From an uncultured bacterium (GTDB lineage Bacteria; Actinomycetota; Coriobacteriia; Coriobacteriales; Eggerthellaceae), in assembly GCA_937890835.1 (NCBI GenBank), contig CALADF010000017.1, positions 34,491 to 98,490 of the forward strand: a stretch of DNA of 64,000 nucleotides, read 5' to 3'. How positions within the stretch are numbered: the stretch's first letter is position 1; the number at the start of each line of letters is the position of its first letter. The position numbers and the translations under genes were made by a program. This document shows, in pieces, positions 1 through 8,668 of the stretch. The notes beneath the pieces were generated by a model. That model saw only the letters and a list, made by a program, of their open reading frames with translations. It was not told where the DNA came from and ran no database searches.

Positions 1-228
1 GACGACGGCGCCGACGGTGCAGTCGTCGGAGACGAGCGCCATGACGGTGCCCTCGTTGGTGGCACGGCCTGCCTTCTTGGCGACGGCGGCGAGACCGCGC
101 GTGCGCAGAACGTCAACGGCCTTCTCGAGATCGCCCTCAGCCTCGGCGAGCGCCTTCTTGCACTCCATCATGCCGGCGCCGGTCATCTCGCGAAGCTCTT
201 TGACCATAGATGCGGTGATGTTGGCCAT
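1..228 (-). CDS. tsf: Elongation factor Ts (5' part; runs off the window)
   Basis: This is the first 76 codons of EF-Ts, the nucleotide exchange factor that recycles EF-Tu-GDP during translation. The N-terminal UBA-like domain is clear: it begins MANITASMVKELREMT and continues with the family signature GAGMMECKKALAEAEGD. The ATG at 228 is preceded by a GGAAAGGAA Shine-Dalgarno. The gene follows rpsB on the same strand after a 70-nt spacer holding a strong hairpin, the classic rpsB-tsf pair. The C-terminal part lies before position 1. Confidence 0.97.
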   Translation of the reverse strand, partial: MANITASMVKELREMTGAGMMECKKALAEAEGDLEKAVDVLRTRGLAAVAKKAGRATNEGTVMALVSDDCTVGAVV

Positions 229-264
229 GGTGTATTCCTTTCCGTGGAACGAATTCACAGATGG

Positions 265-284
265 GGGGCGTGCGAGCACGCCCC
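265..284 (-). terminator. Intercistronic hairpin between rpsB and tsf
   Basis: A perfect 8-bp stem (GGGGCGTG/CACGCCCC) with a 4-nt loop lies between the rpsB stop and the tsf ribosome-binding site. No T-run follows on the minus strand. It is therefore more likely a partial attenuator or RNA-processing/stability element than a full terminator, and would set rpsB against tsf expression. Confidence 0.45.
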
Positions 285-298
285 AGAAGTAATCGAAG

Positions 299-1060
299 TT
301 ACTCGGCGGCAGCCTCGGTCTCGACGGCCTCCGCAGCCTCGGCCTCGGGGGCAGCGGCCATCTCGGCAGCGGTGACATCGGCGCCGGTGCCGGCGATGAC
401 GGCGTCGGCGAGGAAGTCGGCGAGCAGGCGAACCGAGCGGATCGCGTCGTCGTTAGCCGGGATGCCGTAATCGACGTCGTCCGGGTCGCAGTTGGTGTCA
501 AGGGTGCCGACCACGGGGATGTTCAGGCGATGCGCCTCATGGATGGCGATCTCCTCGCGGTTGGTGTCGATGACGAAGATGGCGTCGGGCACGCGCTTCA
601 TGTTGCGGATGCCGTTGAGGTTGGTCTGCAGCTTGCCGAGCTCCTTGTGGAGCAGGATCTGCTCCTTCTTCGGCAGAAGCGCCATGCGGCCGTCGGCGTC
701 CATGGCCTCAAGCTCCTCCATGCGCTCCACGCGGGTGCGAATGGTCACGAAGTTGGTGAGCATACCGCCGAGCCAGCGAGCGTTCACGTAGGGCATGCCG
801 CAGCGGTTCGCGGCGTCGGCGACAGCCTCCTGCGCCTGCTTCTTGGTGCCAACGAACAGCACGGTGCCGCCCTTGCGGGCGAGATCGGACACGAAGGTGT
901 AAGCCTGGTCGAGGCCGATGAGGGTCTTCTTGAGGTCGATGATGTAGATGTCGCCGCGGCTGCCGAAGATATAGGGCTTCATCTTGGGGTTCCAGCGACG
1001 GGTCTGATGACCGAAGTGGCTGCCCGCGTCGAGCAGCGTGGAAATGCTGACTTTCGTCAT
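299..1060 (-). CDS. rpsB: 30S ribosomal protein S2
   Basis: Protein S2 of the small ribosomal subunit, needed for S1 docking and initiation. The 253-aa product shows the family hallmarks: STLLDAGSHFGHQTRRWNPK near the N-terminus, then VLFVGTKKQAQEAV, WLGGMLTNF and PDAIFVIDTNREEIAI. I use the ATG at 1060 rather than the in-frame ATG at 1072, because the GGAG ribosome-binding site lies between the two and is correctly spaced only for 1060. The last ~35 residues are an Ala/Glu-rich acidic tail, a common variable extension of S2. It is the first gene of the rpsB-tsf operon. Confidence 0.97.
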   Translation of the reverse strand: MTKVSISTLLDAGSHFGHQTRRWNPKMKPYIFGSRGDIYIIDLKKTLIGLDQAYTFVSDLARKGGTVLFVGTKKQAQEAVADAANRCGMPYVNARWLGGMLTNFVTIRTRVERMEELEAMDADGRMALLPKKEQILLHKELGKLQTNLNGIRNMKRVPDAIFVIDTNREEIAIHEAHRLNIPVVGTLDTNCDPDDVDYGIPANDDAIRSVRLLADFLADAVIAGTGADVTAAEMAAAPEAEAAEAVETEAAAE

Positions 1061-1208
1061 TTCTTTCTCCATTCGTTAGTCCTCTGCCCGCGGTCTTCCC
1101 CGACGTCCGCAGCCTTTTCCAGGTGGCCACTAGCGGCGTCAGGTCGCACGAGCATGCGTGATAATCCTGCTGTGAACACACAGCCTGACTAAAATATCAC
1201 TTTGAGCG

Positions 1209-1256
1209 AAAAAATCAAGGGGGTTGATCTCGCCCCGCGACATGAAGGCGCGGGGC
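1209..1256 (-). terminator. Rho-independent terminator of the rubredoxin-fusion gene
   Basis: On the minus strand, 43 nt after the stop at 1299, there is an 8-bp GC stem (1232-1239 with 1249-1256). A second small stem ATCAA-CCCCC-TTGAT (1214-1228) follows, running into six Ts. It separates the flavoprotein gene from rpsB. Confidence 0.7.
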
Positions 1257-1298
1257 CGTCGCCATTCCGTCCCCGCGCCTCGCCTCAAACCCGCTGCG

Positions 1299-1991
1299 CT
1301 ACACCTCGATGCGCTCGAACATGTCCTTGCCCATTCCGCACAGAGGACAGGAAAAGTCGTCGGGCAGCTCGTCGACGTACTCGATATGACCGCAGATGGT
1401 GCAGCGCCACGCGTAACGCACGCCCTCCGCCTTCGCCTCCTCGGCCGCCGCACGCTCCGTCGCCGCCTCCTCGGCGGCGGTCGGAACGTCGCCTTCGAAG
1501 CTCGACGCCTTCGGGGGCGTCTTTCCGCCCTTCACCTTGTGGTAGTACGCATAGCTCATCGGATCGCCGCCGAACGCCTCGGACTCCTCCACCTCGCCGA
1601 TGAACAGCAGATGCGTCCCCACGTCGACGGTTTGCACGACGCGCGCCGAGAACCGTGCGGCGACGTGCTCGGCGACATAGGGCGCGCCCGCCCCGTCACG
1701 TTCGAAGGCGACGCCGTCGAACTTGTCGACATCGGCGCTCGAATGAAAGCCGAAGCGGCCGATAAGCTCCATCGGAGCGTCTTCGGTCAGGCAAGCCGCC
1801 GTGAAGCGCCCCGCCTTCGCGATGAAACCCGCCGTGGCGTTGTCCTTGTTGACCGCGACGCTGACCTGAGCAGGCGACGAGGTGACCTGTAAAACCGTGT
1901 TCACCACGCATCCTGCGTCACGTCCGTCAGCATGGGCACCGATGATGTAGAGCCCGCAGGTGAGCGAGCGAAACGCCAACTTGTCGATCAT
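1299..1991 (-). CDS. Flavin reductase-rubredoxin fusion (high-molecular-weight rubredoxin, Hrb-like)
   Basis: A 230-aa redox protein. Residues ~1-160 are an FMN-binding flavin reductase-like domain (starts MIDKLAFRSLTCGLYI). A Glu/Ala-rich linker leads to a C-terminal rubredoxin with both iron knuckles, RCTICGH and SCPLCGMG. Hrb proteins of anaerobes pass electrons from NAD(P)H via FMN and the iron centre to flavodiiron proteins that reduce NO or O2 (family knowledge). That partner is not in this window. The start at 1991 is chosen for GGGAGG seven bases upstream; an in-frame upstream start would lack one. The gene is monocistronic with its own terminator. Confidence 0.88.
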   Translation of the reverse strand: MIDKLAFRSLTCGLYIIGAHADGRDAGCVVNTVLQVTSSPAQVSVAVNKDNATAGFIAKAGRFTAACLTEDAPMELIGRFGFHSSADVDKFDGVAFERDGAGAPYVAEHVAARFSARVVQTVDVGTHLLFIGEVEESEAFGGDPMSYAYYHKVKGGKTPPKASSFEGDVPTAAEEAATERAAAEEAKAEGVRYAWRCTICGHIEYVDELPDDFSCPLCGMGKDMFERIEV

Positions 1992-2117
1992 CTTGATTCC
2001 TCCCAACTTATCCTGCGGATGCATTCCGCGAATTTCAACAGGTTAATAATAGCCTTACCCTACGTGAAGCCGGATCAAACCGACGGCTCAATCTGCGGTA
2101 AAGCCTCGGTAAACGCA

Positions 2118-2153
2118 GAGAGGGGAAGACGCCCGGAAACGCCTTCCCCTCTC
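2118..2153 (-). terminator. Probable terminator of the tal-rho-sppA-metG operon
   Basis: Perfect 11-bp stem (2118-2128 with 2143-2153, GAGAGGGGAAG and its complement) about 40 nt past the metG stop on the minus strand. The following sequence has only a weak T-tract, so termination efficiency is uncertain. Confidence 0.5.
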
Positions 2154-2193
2154 CCCTTCTCTTGCCGCCCGCGGCGGTTCAGGAAGGCATATG

Positions 2194-4209
2194 CTACTTA
2201 TACTGACTCTCGTGTTTGCGGAAGAAGTCGAAGCGCGGCGGCAGCTCGCGCACGCGATGGGCGCCCGCCGCCGCCTCCTCGGCGCCGCAAAGCTCGTCGT
2301 TGCCCGCGAAGTCGCCTTCCCAGCTGAACAGCTTCCCGAAGTCGACGTCGAGGTGTTCGCCGATGAGCTCGCAGCCCGCGGGAACCACCGGGTGCATCAT
2401 GAGCACGCACACGCGCAGCAAATAGAAGCTGTCACGCAGCACCGCCCGGCGCGCCTCGACGTCATCAGCCGCGTCAGCCGCTTTGATGCGATCGGCCCAG
2501 TACTTGTTCGACCAGCGGATGAACTCGTCGCACGTCGACACGACCGAATGCAGCTTCGCCTCACGCATGAGCGCATCGTAGGAGCGCAACGCCGAAACCG
2601 CGCGGTCACGCACCTCCTCGGACACATCCCCCAGGGGCATGCAGCCGTCGAAGTTCTTCTGCGCCTCGTAGAAGCAGCTGCGCGCCAGGCGGTTGAACAC
2701 GTTGGTGAGCAGCGCGCCCTCCTTCAACGCGGGGTCGGCCACGCGCGGGTCGTTGCGCTTCTCCTCGTCGGGATCGAACGCCTTCGGGCTGAACCCGACC
2801 GACTTCTGGTCGAGGCCGAGCGCGAGGAAATGAGCGCGCAGCTGCTCGACGGTGTAACGCTCGAGAAGCTGCGCGCCGGTGGGCGGCTTCACCGCGCCCG
2901 ACGAGGACGCCTTCTTGTTGCCGAACAGCATGTGGTGGTTGGCGATGAGCGTGGTCTGGGCAAGCGGCGCCCCGTCACCCGGAAACACGCCGTCGGGACG
3001 CAGCGCCTGCCACATGGCGGGCTGCGCCACGCCGTAGAAGTACAGGTTGTCCTGCCCGATGAACTGGAACACCTCGGCATCGTCGGCGCACCAGAAGTCG
3101 CGCCAGCTGTCCTCGGGAAGACCGCGCTCGTCGTTGCAGGCCTTCGTGAAGGAGACGGGCGCCCAAAGCGACTCCGGCCAGCACCACACGGTGAGGCCTT
3201 CGACGCCCTCGAGCACGGGCGCCTTCACGCCCCATTCGATGTTGCCGGTGATGCGGAAGGGAACGAGCGTCTTCGACGTGCGGAAACGGATGCCCGCGCG
3301 GGCGAGCACGCCGCGGGCGACGTCGCGGTCGTCGATGGAGGAAAACTCCACCTCGAAGCTCGCCTTGCCCTTCTCGGCGGCGCGATAGACGTGCGCGGGC
3401 AGATCGGATGCGACCGCGAGGTAGTCCTCGTAGGCCTCGTTCTTCACGAAGATCACGGGCGGCGCCAAAAACTCCGCTATGGTTTGGGTGACGACCGAGC
3501 GCGTGGCGGGATCGCCCGCGATGGCTTCGACGTGCTCGCGCAGGAAGCTCGCGAAAGCCGGCAGGTCGAAATACCAGTTCTCAACGGGACGCATCTCGGG
3601 AACCGCGCCCGTGATGGACGACTTCGGCGCGATGAGATCGGCGGGCGCGTACTGATGGCCCAGGTCGCATTCGTCGGCGTAACCGTGCTCGGACTTGCAA
3701 CCCTGCACCGGGCAGCGGCCCTGCACCTGGCGGCCGTTCAGGAACGTCCGCGCCTCCGCATCGTAGAACTGCAGCGTCGACTCGCGCTTAAGCCAGCCCT
3801 TCTCGTAAAGGCCGGTGATGAACGCCTCGGACATCTGCTGGTGCACTTCGCCCGCATGAGCGATGTTGGAGCCGTCGAAAATGTCCAGGCTGATGTCGAA
3901 CGCATCGAGCACGCGCTTTTGCGCCTCGTGGTTGCGCATCACGTAGTCCTCGATGGTGCCGTCGAACTCGCAGGCTTCAACGAGCTTGCGATAACCCTCG
4001 TTGATGGGCGAGCCGAAGCAGTCGGTGCCCGACACGAAGCGAACGTTATCCGCGCCGATGCGATCGCGCAGGAAGCGCGCGAACATGTCGGCGGGAACGA
4101 AAACGCCGCCGATATGCCCGAAATGCAGGGGCTTGTTGCCGTAGGGCATGCCCGCCGTCACCACGGCGCGCGCAGGCCACGAAGCACCCGTTCCGTTATT
4201 GAAGTCCAC
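2194..4209 (-). CDS. metG: Methionine--tRNA ligase, divergent MetG-type
   Basis: Class I aminoacyl-tRNA synthetase of the MetRS group, 671 aa, cytoplasmic, charging tRNA-Met. Seen: MPYGNKPLHFGHIGG (HIGH motif, ~residues 21-35), a Cys-rich zinc knuckle with paired CPVQGC and DECDLG (~165-185), the IGQDNLYFYGV motif typical of MetRS, and an alpha-helical anticodon-binding C-terminal region. Oddities: the KMSKS loop reads KKASSSG (~432-438), so the second lysine is lost, and there is an apparent ~70-residue insertion before it. No EMAP-type tRNA-binding domain is evident. The start is GTG at 4209 behind GGAGGG, overlapping sppA by 14 nt. It is the last gene of tal-rho-sppA-metG. A second, canonical MetRS elsewhere is possible. 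Confidence 0.87.
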   Translation of the reverse strand: MDFNNGTGASWPARAVVTAGMPYGNKPLHFGHIGGVFVPADMFARFLRDRIGADNVRFVSGTDCFGSPINEGYRKLVEACEFDGTIEDYVMRNHEAQKRVLDAFDISLDIFDGSNIAHAGEVHQQMSEAFITGLYEKGWLKRESTLQFYDAEARTFLNGRQVQGRCPVQGCKSEHGYADECDLGHQYAPADLIAPKSSITGAVPEMRPVENWYFDLPAFASFLREHVEAIAGDPATRSVVTQTIAEFLAPPVIFVKNEAYEDYLAVASDLPAHVYRAAEKGKASFEVEFSSIDDRDVARGVLARAGIRFRTSKTLVPFRITGNIEWGVKAPVLEGVEGLTVWCWPESLWAPVSFTKACNDERGLPEDSWRDFWCADDAEVFQFIGQDNLYFYGVAQPAMWQALRPDGVFPGDGAPLAQTTLIANHHMLFGNKKASSSGAVKPPTGAQLLERYTVEQLRAHFLALGLDQKSVGFSPKAFDPDEEKRNDPRVADPALKEGALLTNVFNRLARSCFYEAQKNFDGCMPLGDVSEEVRDRAVSALRSYDALMREAKLHSVVSTCDEFIRWSNKYWADRIKAADAADDVEARRAVLRDSFYLLRVCVLMMHPVVPAGCELIGEHLDVDFGKLFSWEGDFAGNDELCGAEEAAAGAHRVRELPPRFDFFRKHESQYK

Positions 4210-5425
4210 TGTTTCCCTCCATCTTCCTCAAAGCAGCGGCCAGATCGTCGGCAGACACGTCAGAAGACGCGCCCATAAGGTCGAGCAGGTAGGAAAGATC
4301 CGAATAATCCTGCTGCAGGTAGACGGTGTCGCACGTCGAGCAGCCCGCGAGCTCGGCCGCCTTCGCCACAGCGTCCTCAAGCGTGCCGATCTGATCGGCC
4401 AGCCCGTTTTCGACGGCCTCCATGCCCGTGAACGTCATGCCCGTCGCCAGCGCGCGAACCGCCTCGACGCTCATGTTGCGCCCCTCGGCGACCGTTTGGA
4501 TGAACGTCTCGTTGATCTGATCGACCTGGCTTTGGTAATAGGCGCGCTCCTCCTCGGTCAGAGGCCGCGTGCCGTAGGACGAGTCCTTGCTCTCGGCGGA
4601 CGTGATGGTGTCAACGTTGATGCCGAGCTTCTCGTAAAGACCCGACAGATCGGTCACCTGCATGGCCGTGCCGATGGCCCCGATGGCGGTGGTCTTGGCG
4701 GTGAAGATGTAGTCGGCCTGCGAGGAGATCTCGTAAGCCGCGCTCGCGTTCATCGACGCGCTCGAGACCACGATGGGCTTGGAGAACTCCTTCACGTAAA
4801 GAGCCATCTCCTCGCCTGCGGTCGCCGTGCCGCCGCCCGAGTCGATGCGCAGGACGACCGCCTTGATGTAGGGATTGTCCTCCGCGATGTCGAGCTGCTC
4901 TTTGAGGCCCTCGGGGCTCATGACGGTGCCGTCGTACTGTACGGTACCCGCCATGTCGATGATGCCCACCGAGTTAGCGGTCGCCACCGCGTCGGAGGTT
5001 CCCTCCTCGAGGGACCCGAGAGGGTCCATGAACGAGGAAAACGCCGACGTGCACGAGGCGACGCCGAAGAACATCAGCGCGAAGAACAAGACCACGGCGA
5101 CGAGCGCGACGATCCACCCCTTGCCCTTCTTCGGCTCGGGGGGCGCCGGGGGCGTGTAGGCGGGCGGCGTGGCGTAAGCGTAGGTCTGCCCGGGCTGCGC
5201 CGCACCCTGGGGCTGCGTCGTGGCCTGGGCCGCATTCGCCCGGTAAGCCGCACCGGATGCCGATGCGGCCGGTGCGGCGGCCGCCGCCTCCTGCGGGGCG
5301 GCATGCCCCCCGGCGGGTTGACCCTGAGGCTGAACCTGCCCGTATGCTTGCTGATAGGGGCTTTGCGGCTGACCTGCGCCCGGATCTCCCCAGGCGCCTT
5401 GCTGCCAGTTGTTCTGCTGAGTCAC
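4196..5425 (-). CDS. sppA: Signal peptide peptidase SppA (S49 family), membrane-anchored
   Basis: A 409-aa serine protease that degrades cleaved signal peptides or membrane remnants. Residues 1-100 are a low-complexity Gln/Pro/Ala cytoplasmic domain. One membrane helix spans ~104-124. The S49 domain carries RIDSGGGTATAGEE (193-206), the catalytic serine in MNASAAYEI (Ser228) and the catalytic lysine in ESKDSSYG (Lys280), so a Ser-Lys dyad is present. The length fits the single-domain Gram-positive SppA, not the ~600-aa double-domain enzyme. The start is GTG at 5425 with GAGGAAGGG upstream. It sits between rho and metG in one operon. Confidence 0.92.
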   Translation of the reverse strand: MTQQNNWQQGAWGDPGAGQPQSPYQQAYGQVQPQGQPAGGHAAPQEAAAAAPAASASGAAYRANAAQATTQPQGAAQPGQTYAYATPPAYTPPAPPEPKKGKGWIVALVAVVLFFALMFFGVASCTSAFSSFMDPLGSLEEGTSDAVATANSVGIIDMAGTVQYDGTVMSPEGLKEQLDIAEDNPYIKAVVLRIDSGGGTATAGEEMALYVKEFSKPIVVSSASMNASAAYEISSQADYIFTAKTTAIGAIGTAMQVTDLSGLYEKLGINVDTITSAESKDSSYGTRPLTEEERAYYQSQVDQINETFIQTVAEGRNMSVEAVRALATGMTFTGMEAVENGLADQIGTLEDAVAKAAELAGCSTCDTVYLQQDYSDLSYLLDLMGASSDVSADDLAAALRKMEGNSGLQ

Positions 5426-5450
5426 AGGGTCATCCCTTCCTCGTGGTTAA

Positions 5451-7715
5451 CTAGAACCCGAACCCCTCGTCGGGCTTGCCGTGTTGCTTGCCCTGGGCCT
5501 TCTTGGCCGTCCTGATGAGGAACTCTTGGTTCGTCTCGGTCTGTTTGAGCGATTTGATCAGCATATCCATTGCGCGCTCGGTATTGTTCATGTTGGACAA
5601 AATCCTACGAACAGCCCAGATGAGCGGCGCCTCCTGCGGATCGAGCAGAAGCTCTTCCTTGCGCGTGCCGCTGGCCACCGGATCGATGGCGGGGAATATG
5701 CGGCGGTCGGCGAGGTTGCGGTCGAGCTTGAGCTCCATGTTGCCCGTGCCCTTGAACTCCTCGAAGATGACCTCGTCCATCTTCGAGCCGGTCTCGACGA
5801 GCGCCGAGGCCAAGATGGTGAGACTGCCGCCGCCTTCTATATTGCGCGCCGCGCCGAGGAACTTCTTCGGCGGATACAGCGCCGTGGAGTCCACGCCGCC
5901 CGAGAGAATACGGCCGCTGGCGGGTTGAGCCAGGTTGTAAGCGCGAGCCAGACGCGTGAGCGAGTCGAGCAGCACCACGACGTCTTTACCCATCTCCACC
6001 AGGCGTTTCGCCCGTTCGATAACCAGTTCGGCGACGGTGATGTGGTTTTCCGTCGGCATGTCGAAGGTGGAGGACACGACCTCGCCTTTGATGGAGCGCT
6101 GCATGTCGGTGACCTCTTCGGGACGCTCGTCCACCAGAAGGCAGATGAGATGCACCTCGGGGTTGTTCGCCGAGATGGCCGCCGCGATGTCTTTGAGCAC
6201 CGTGGTCTTGCCCGCCTTCGGGGGCGACACGATGAGACCGCGCTGACCTTTGCCGATCGGCGAGGTCAAGTCGATGACGCGGGCGGTGATGGTGTTCTTG
6301 CCATGCTCCATGGTGAGGCACTCGTCCGGATACACCGGTGTCAAATCCCCGAAGCGCGGTCGGCTTTTAAGCTCCTCGAGCGTCAGGCCGTTCACCGAGA
6401 TGATCTTTTGAATGGCGGCGAACTTCTCGTTCTCGCGCGCGGGGCGGGTCTGTCCGACGACGAAGTCGCCCTTGCGCAGGCCGTTGCGGCGGATGAGGGA
6501 GGTCCCCACGTACACATCGCCCTCGCCGGGCAGATAACCCGACGTGCGCAGGAAGCCGTAGCCGTCGGCGAGGATATCGAGCACGCCCGACACCTCGATG
6601 AAACCCTCGGCCTTCAGCGTCGCAGCGTAAACGGCCTCAACCAGCTCGGCCTTCTTCATGCCGGCGGCGTCGAGAGCGAGCTCAGCGGCGCGGGCGCGCA
6701 GCTCGGCGACCTTCATCTCGCCGAGTTCTTCGAGCGTCACGCTCGGCATGACCTCGCGGTTCGCACGGTTGTCGTGCTGGCGACGCTGGCGACGATGATT
6801 TTCGCCGCGATCGTTTCGGTCGTTGCGATCGTTGCGGTTGCCCTGGCGGCGATCGTTCTGCTTGCCGTTGCGCTCACCGCGATCGTTACGATCGTTGCGC
6901 GCGTTCTTGCCGTTGCGGTCGTTCTTGAAACCGCGCTGATCGTCTTTGCGCTCGTCCTTGCGCGCGGATGCGCGCTTCGCGCGACGGGGATCGCCCTCGG
7001 CCTCGTCACCCGAGGGTTCGGAAGCGGGCTCTTCCGAGCCGGCATCTGCCGCGGCGGCATCGGCGTCCCTGCGAGCGCGCGTGCGGCGGGGCTTGGGGGC
7101 ATCCTCAGACGCCGTCTCGACGTCCGCTGCGGGTGCGGCGGCATCGTCGGAGCCTTCCCGAGCGTCTTTCCCCGGCTCGGGAGCGTCTGCAGCGCCGGGC
7201 GCGGAAGCGGCCCGAACCGGCTTTTCGGACGCAACGGCATCCGCCGTCGCGCCATCAGCGGGTGCGTCGGCCCTCGCGTCGCCGGCAGGCGCGGCGGCCT
7301 TCGCGGCGGGACGACGGGTGCGGCGGGGCTTGGGCGCCTCGTCGGATGCGACGGAGGCTTCCTTCTCCTGGAGCGCCTCGGCAGAAGCCGCCTCTGCGAC
7401 AGGCTCGGCCTTCACGGCGGGGCGGCGCGTGCGGCGGGGCTTCGCCGCCGGGGCCGGAGCGGCCTCGGCCGCAGGAGCTTCATCGCCTGCGACAGCGGCG
7501 GCCTTGCGCGTGCGCGTGGTTTTACGCGCGGGCTTCGCGGGCGCCTCCTGCGCAGCTTCGCCTGCAGCGGTCGCTACCTGCTCGGCGACGGCATCGACGG
7601 ACGCGCTCTTGGCGCGCGGCGCGCGCTTGCGAGCCGGCTTCGCCTCGGCGGCGGGTTCCGCCGAAGCGGCGGCGGGCGTCGCCTCGGCGGGGATCGACTG
7701 ATCGACTTCGCTCAT
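5451..7715 (-). CDS. rho: Transcription termination factor Rho with long N-terminal extension
   Basis: ATP-dependent hexameric RNA helicase that ends transcription. At 754 aa it is much longer than the ~420-aa E. coli protein. Residues ~1-230 are Ala/Lys/Arg/Pro repeats containing recurring PRRTRRPA-type patches. Residues ~230-320 are an Arg/Asn/Asp-rich tract (RNDRNDRG repeats). Then come the Rho N-domain (~325-375), the RNA-binding cold-shock fold (GYGFLRTSGY) and the ATPase core with Walker A PPKAGKTT (~500), Walker B VVLLDSLTRLARAYN and the GTGNMELKLDR segment. Basic/asparagine-rich inserts are typical of actinobacterial Rho. The ATG is 3 nt past the tal stop (TAGTAAATG), so translation is probably coupled. 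Confidence 0.96.
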   Translation of the reverse strand: MSEVDQSIPAEATPAAASAEPAAEAKPARKRAPRAKSASVDAVAEQVATAAGEAAQEAPAKPARKTTRTRKAAAVAGDEAPAAEAAPAPAAKPRRTRRPAVKAEPVAEAASAEALQEKEASVASDEAPKPRRTRRPAAKAAAPAGDARADAPADGATADAVASEKPVRAASAPGAADAPEPGKDAREGSDDAAAPAADVETASEDAPKPRRTRARRDADAAAADAGSEEPASEPSGDEAEGDPRRAKRASARKDERKDDQRGFKNDRNGKNARNDRNDRGERNGKQNDRRQGNRNDRNDRNDRGENHRRQRRQHDNRANREVMPSVTLEELGEMKVAELRARAAELALDAAGMKKAELVEAVYAATLKAEGFIEVSGVLDILADGYGFLRTSGYLPGEGDVYVGTSLIRRNGLRKGDFVVGQTRPARENEKFAAIQKIISVNGLTLEELKSRPRFGDLTPVYPDECLTMEHGKNTITARVIDLTSPIGKGQRGLIVSPPKAGKTTVLKDIAAAISANNPEVHLICLLVDERPEEVTDMQRSIKGEVVSSTFDMPTENHITVAELVIERAKRLVEMGKDVVVLLDSLTRLARAYNLAQPASGRILSGGVDSTALYPPKKFLGAARNIEGGGSLTILASALVETGSKMDEVIFEEFKGTGNMELKLDRNLADRRIFPAIDPVASGTRKEELLLDPQEAPLIWAVRRILSNMNNTERAMDMLIKSLKQTETNQEFLIRTAKKAQGKQHGKPDEGFGF

Positions 7716-7718
7716 TTA

Positions 7719-8399
7719 CTACTGCACTTTCTTCCAGTCCGCAAGGAACGTATCGAGGCCGCGGTCGGTCAGCGGATGCTGGACCATCTTCTTCAACACG
7801 CCGAAGGGAACCGTGGCGATGTCGGCGCCCATGAGCGCGCACTGCGTGACGTGGTTGGCGCTGCGCACGGAAGCCGCGATGATCTCGACCTGCTCGCCGT
7901 TGACCGTGTTAGCGCGGAAGTCGTAGTTGTTGATAGCGGCGACGATGTTGCCCACCTGCTCCAAACCGTCTTCGGAGATGTCATCGAAGCGGCCGATGAA
8001 GGGGCTGATGTAGCGCGCGCCGGCGCGAGCGGCGAGGATCGCCTGCGGCACGCTGAAGCACAGCGTCATGTTGACGGGCACGCCCTTGTCGGCGAGCGCG
8101 CGGGTAGCCGCGAGACCCTCCACCATCGTGGGGATCTTCACCACGATGTTCGGGGCGATCTCAGCGAGCTTCAAGCCGTCGGCGATAAGCTCGTCGCGCG
8201 TCATGGCGACCGATTCCGCAGACACCGGGCAGTCCGGGCCCACGATGTCGCAGATGCGCTTCATGTGCGCATGGAAGTCGTCGAGCTTGCCGCCGATCTT
8301 GGCGTACAGCGACGGGTTGGTGGTCACGCCGGCAAGGGCGCCCCAGCTTGCGGCCTCTTCGATCTCGGCGAGATCAGCGGTGTCGAGGAAAAACTTCAC
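7719..8399 (-). CDS. tal: Transaldolase, small (TalC/FSA-type) form
   Basis: 226-aa (alpha/beta)8 enzyme of the pentose phosphate pathway or fructose-6-phosphate aldolase group. The N-terminus KFFLDTADLAEIEEAASWG and the Schiff-base region VVKIPTMVEGLAA (with the lysine) are characteristic. SAESVAMT, YISPFIGRFDD and the C-terminal MVQHPLTDRGLD also match. The start is GTG at 8399 with an ideal AAGGAGG seven bases upstream; the longer in-frame ATG at 8429 has none. It is the first gene of the tal-rho-sppA-metG operon. Transaldolase and F6P-aldolase activities cannot be separated from sequence alone. Confidence 0.93.
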   Translation of the reverse strand: MKFFLDTADLAEIEEAASWGALAGVTTNPSLYAKIGGKLDDFHAHMKRICDIVGPDCPVSAESVAMTRDELIADGLKLAEIAPNIVVKIPTMVEGLAATRALADKGVPVNMTLCFSVPQAILAARAGARYISPFIGRFDDISEDGLEQVGNIVAAINNYDFRANTVNGEQVEIIAASVRSANHVTQCALMGADIATVPFGVLKKMVQHPLTDRGLDTFLADWKKVQ

Positions 8400-8619
8400 C
8401 TGGTCCTCCTTCAATAGGGATGTATACAAGAAACGTGCGCGAACGCACGAGACGTACCTGAAAACGGGATGAGAGAGCGAATGTCTTGGTGCTCAGATAG
8501 AGTCCTCTGCAACGGCACAGACGAATCGCAAGCGCAGAACACGCTCGGAACGCAACGACGCGAAGATCCGATAAGCCGTTCGGAAAACTACGCTCTCTGT
8601 GCGGGGATTAAACGAACCT

Positions 8620-8648
8620 ATGTTAACGCAAGTTCACAGAGGGGGCAA
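8620..8648 (-). promoter_or_regulatory. Candidate sigma-70 promoter of tal-rho-sppA-metG
   Basis: Minus-strand TTGCCC (8643-8648), 17-nt spacer, TAACAT (8620-8625). It would give a leader of roughly 210 nt before tal. The whole 8400-8660 stretch contains no convincing gene. Confidence 0.35.
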
Positions 8649-8668
8649 GGAAACTTATCGGCGCGATG

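Noticed and set aside
5481..8417. A 978-codon open frame on the plus strand over rho and tal
   Set aside because: It is a mirror of the repetitive GC-rich rho coding sequence. No ribosome-binding site or recognisable domain.
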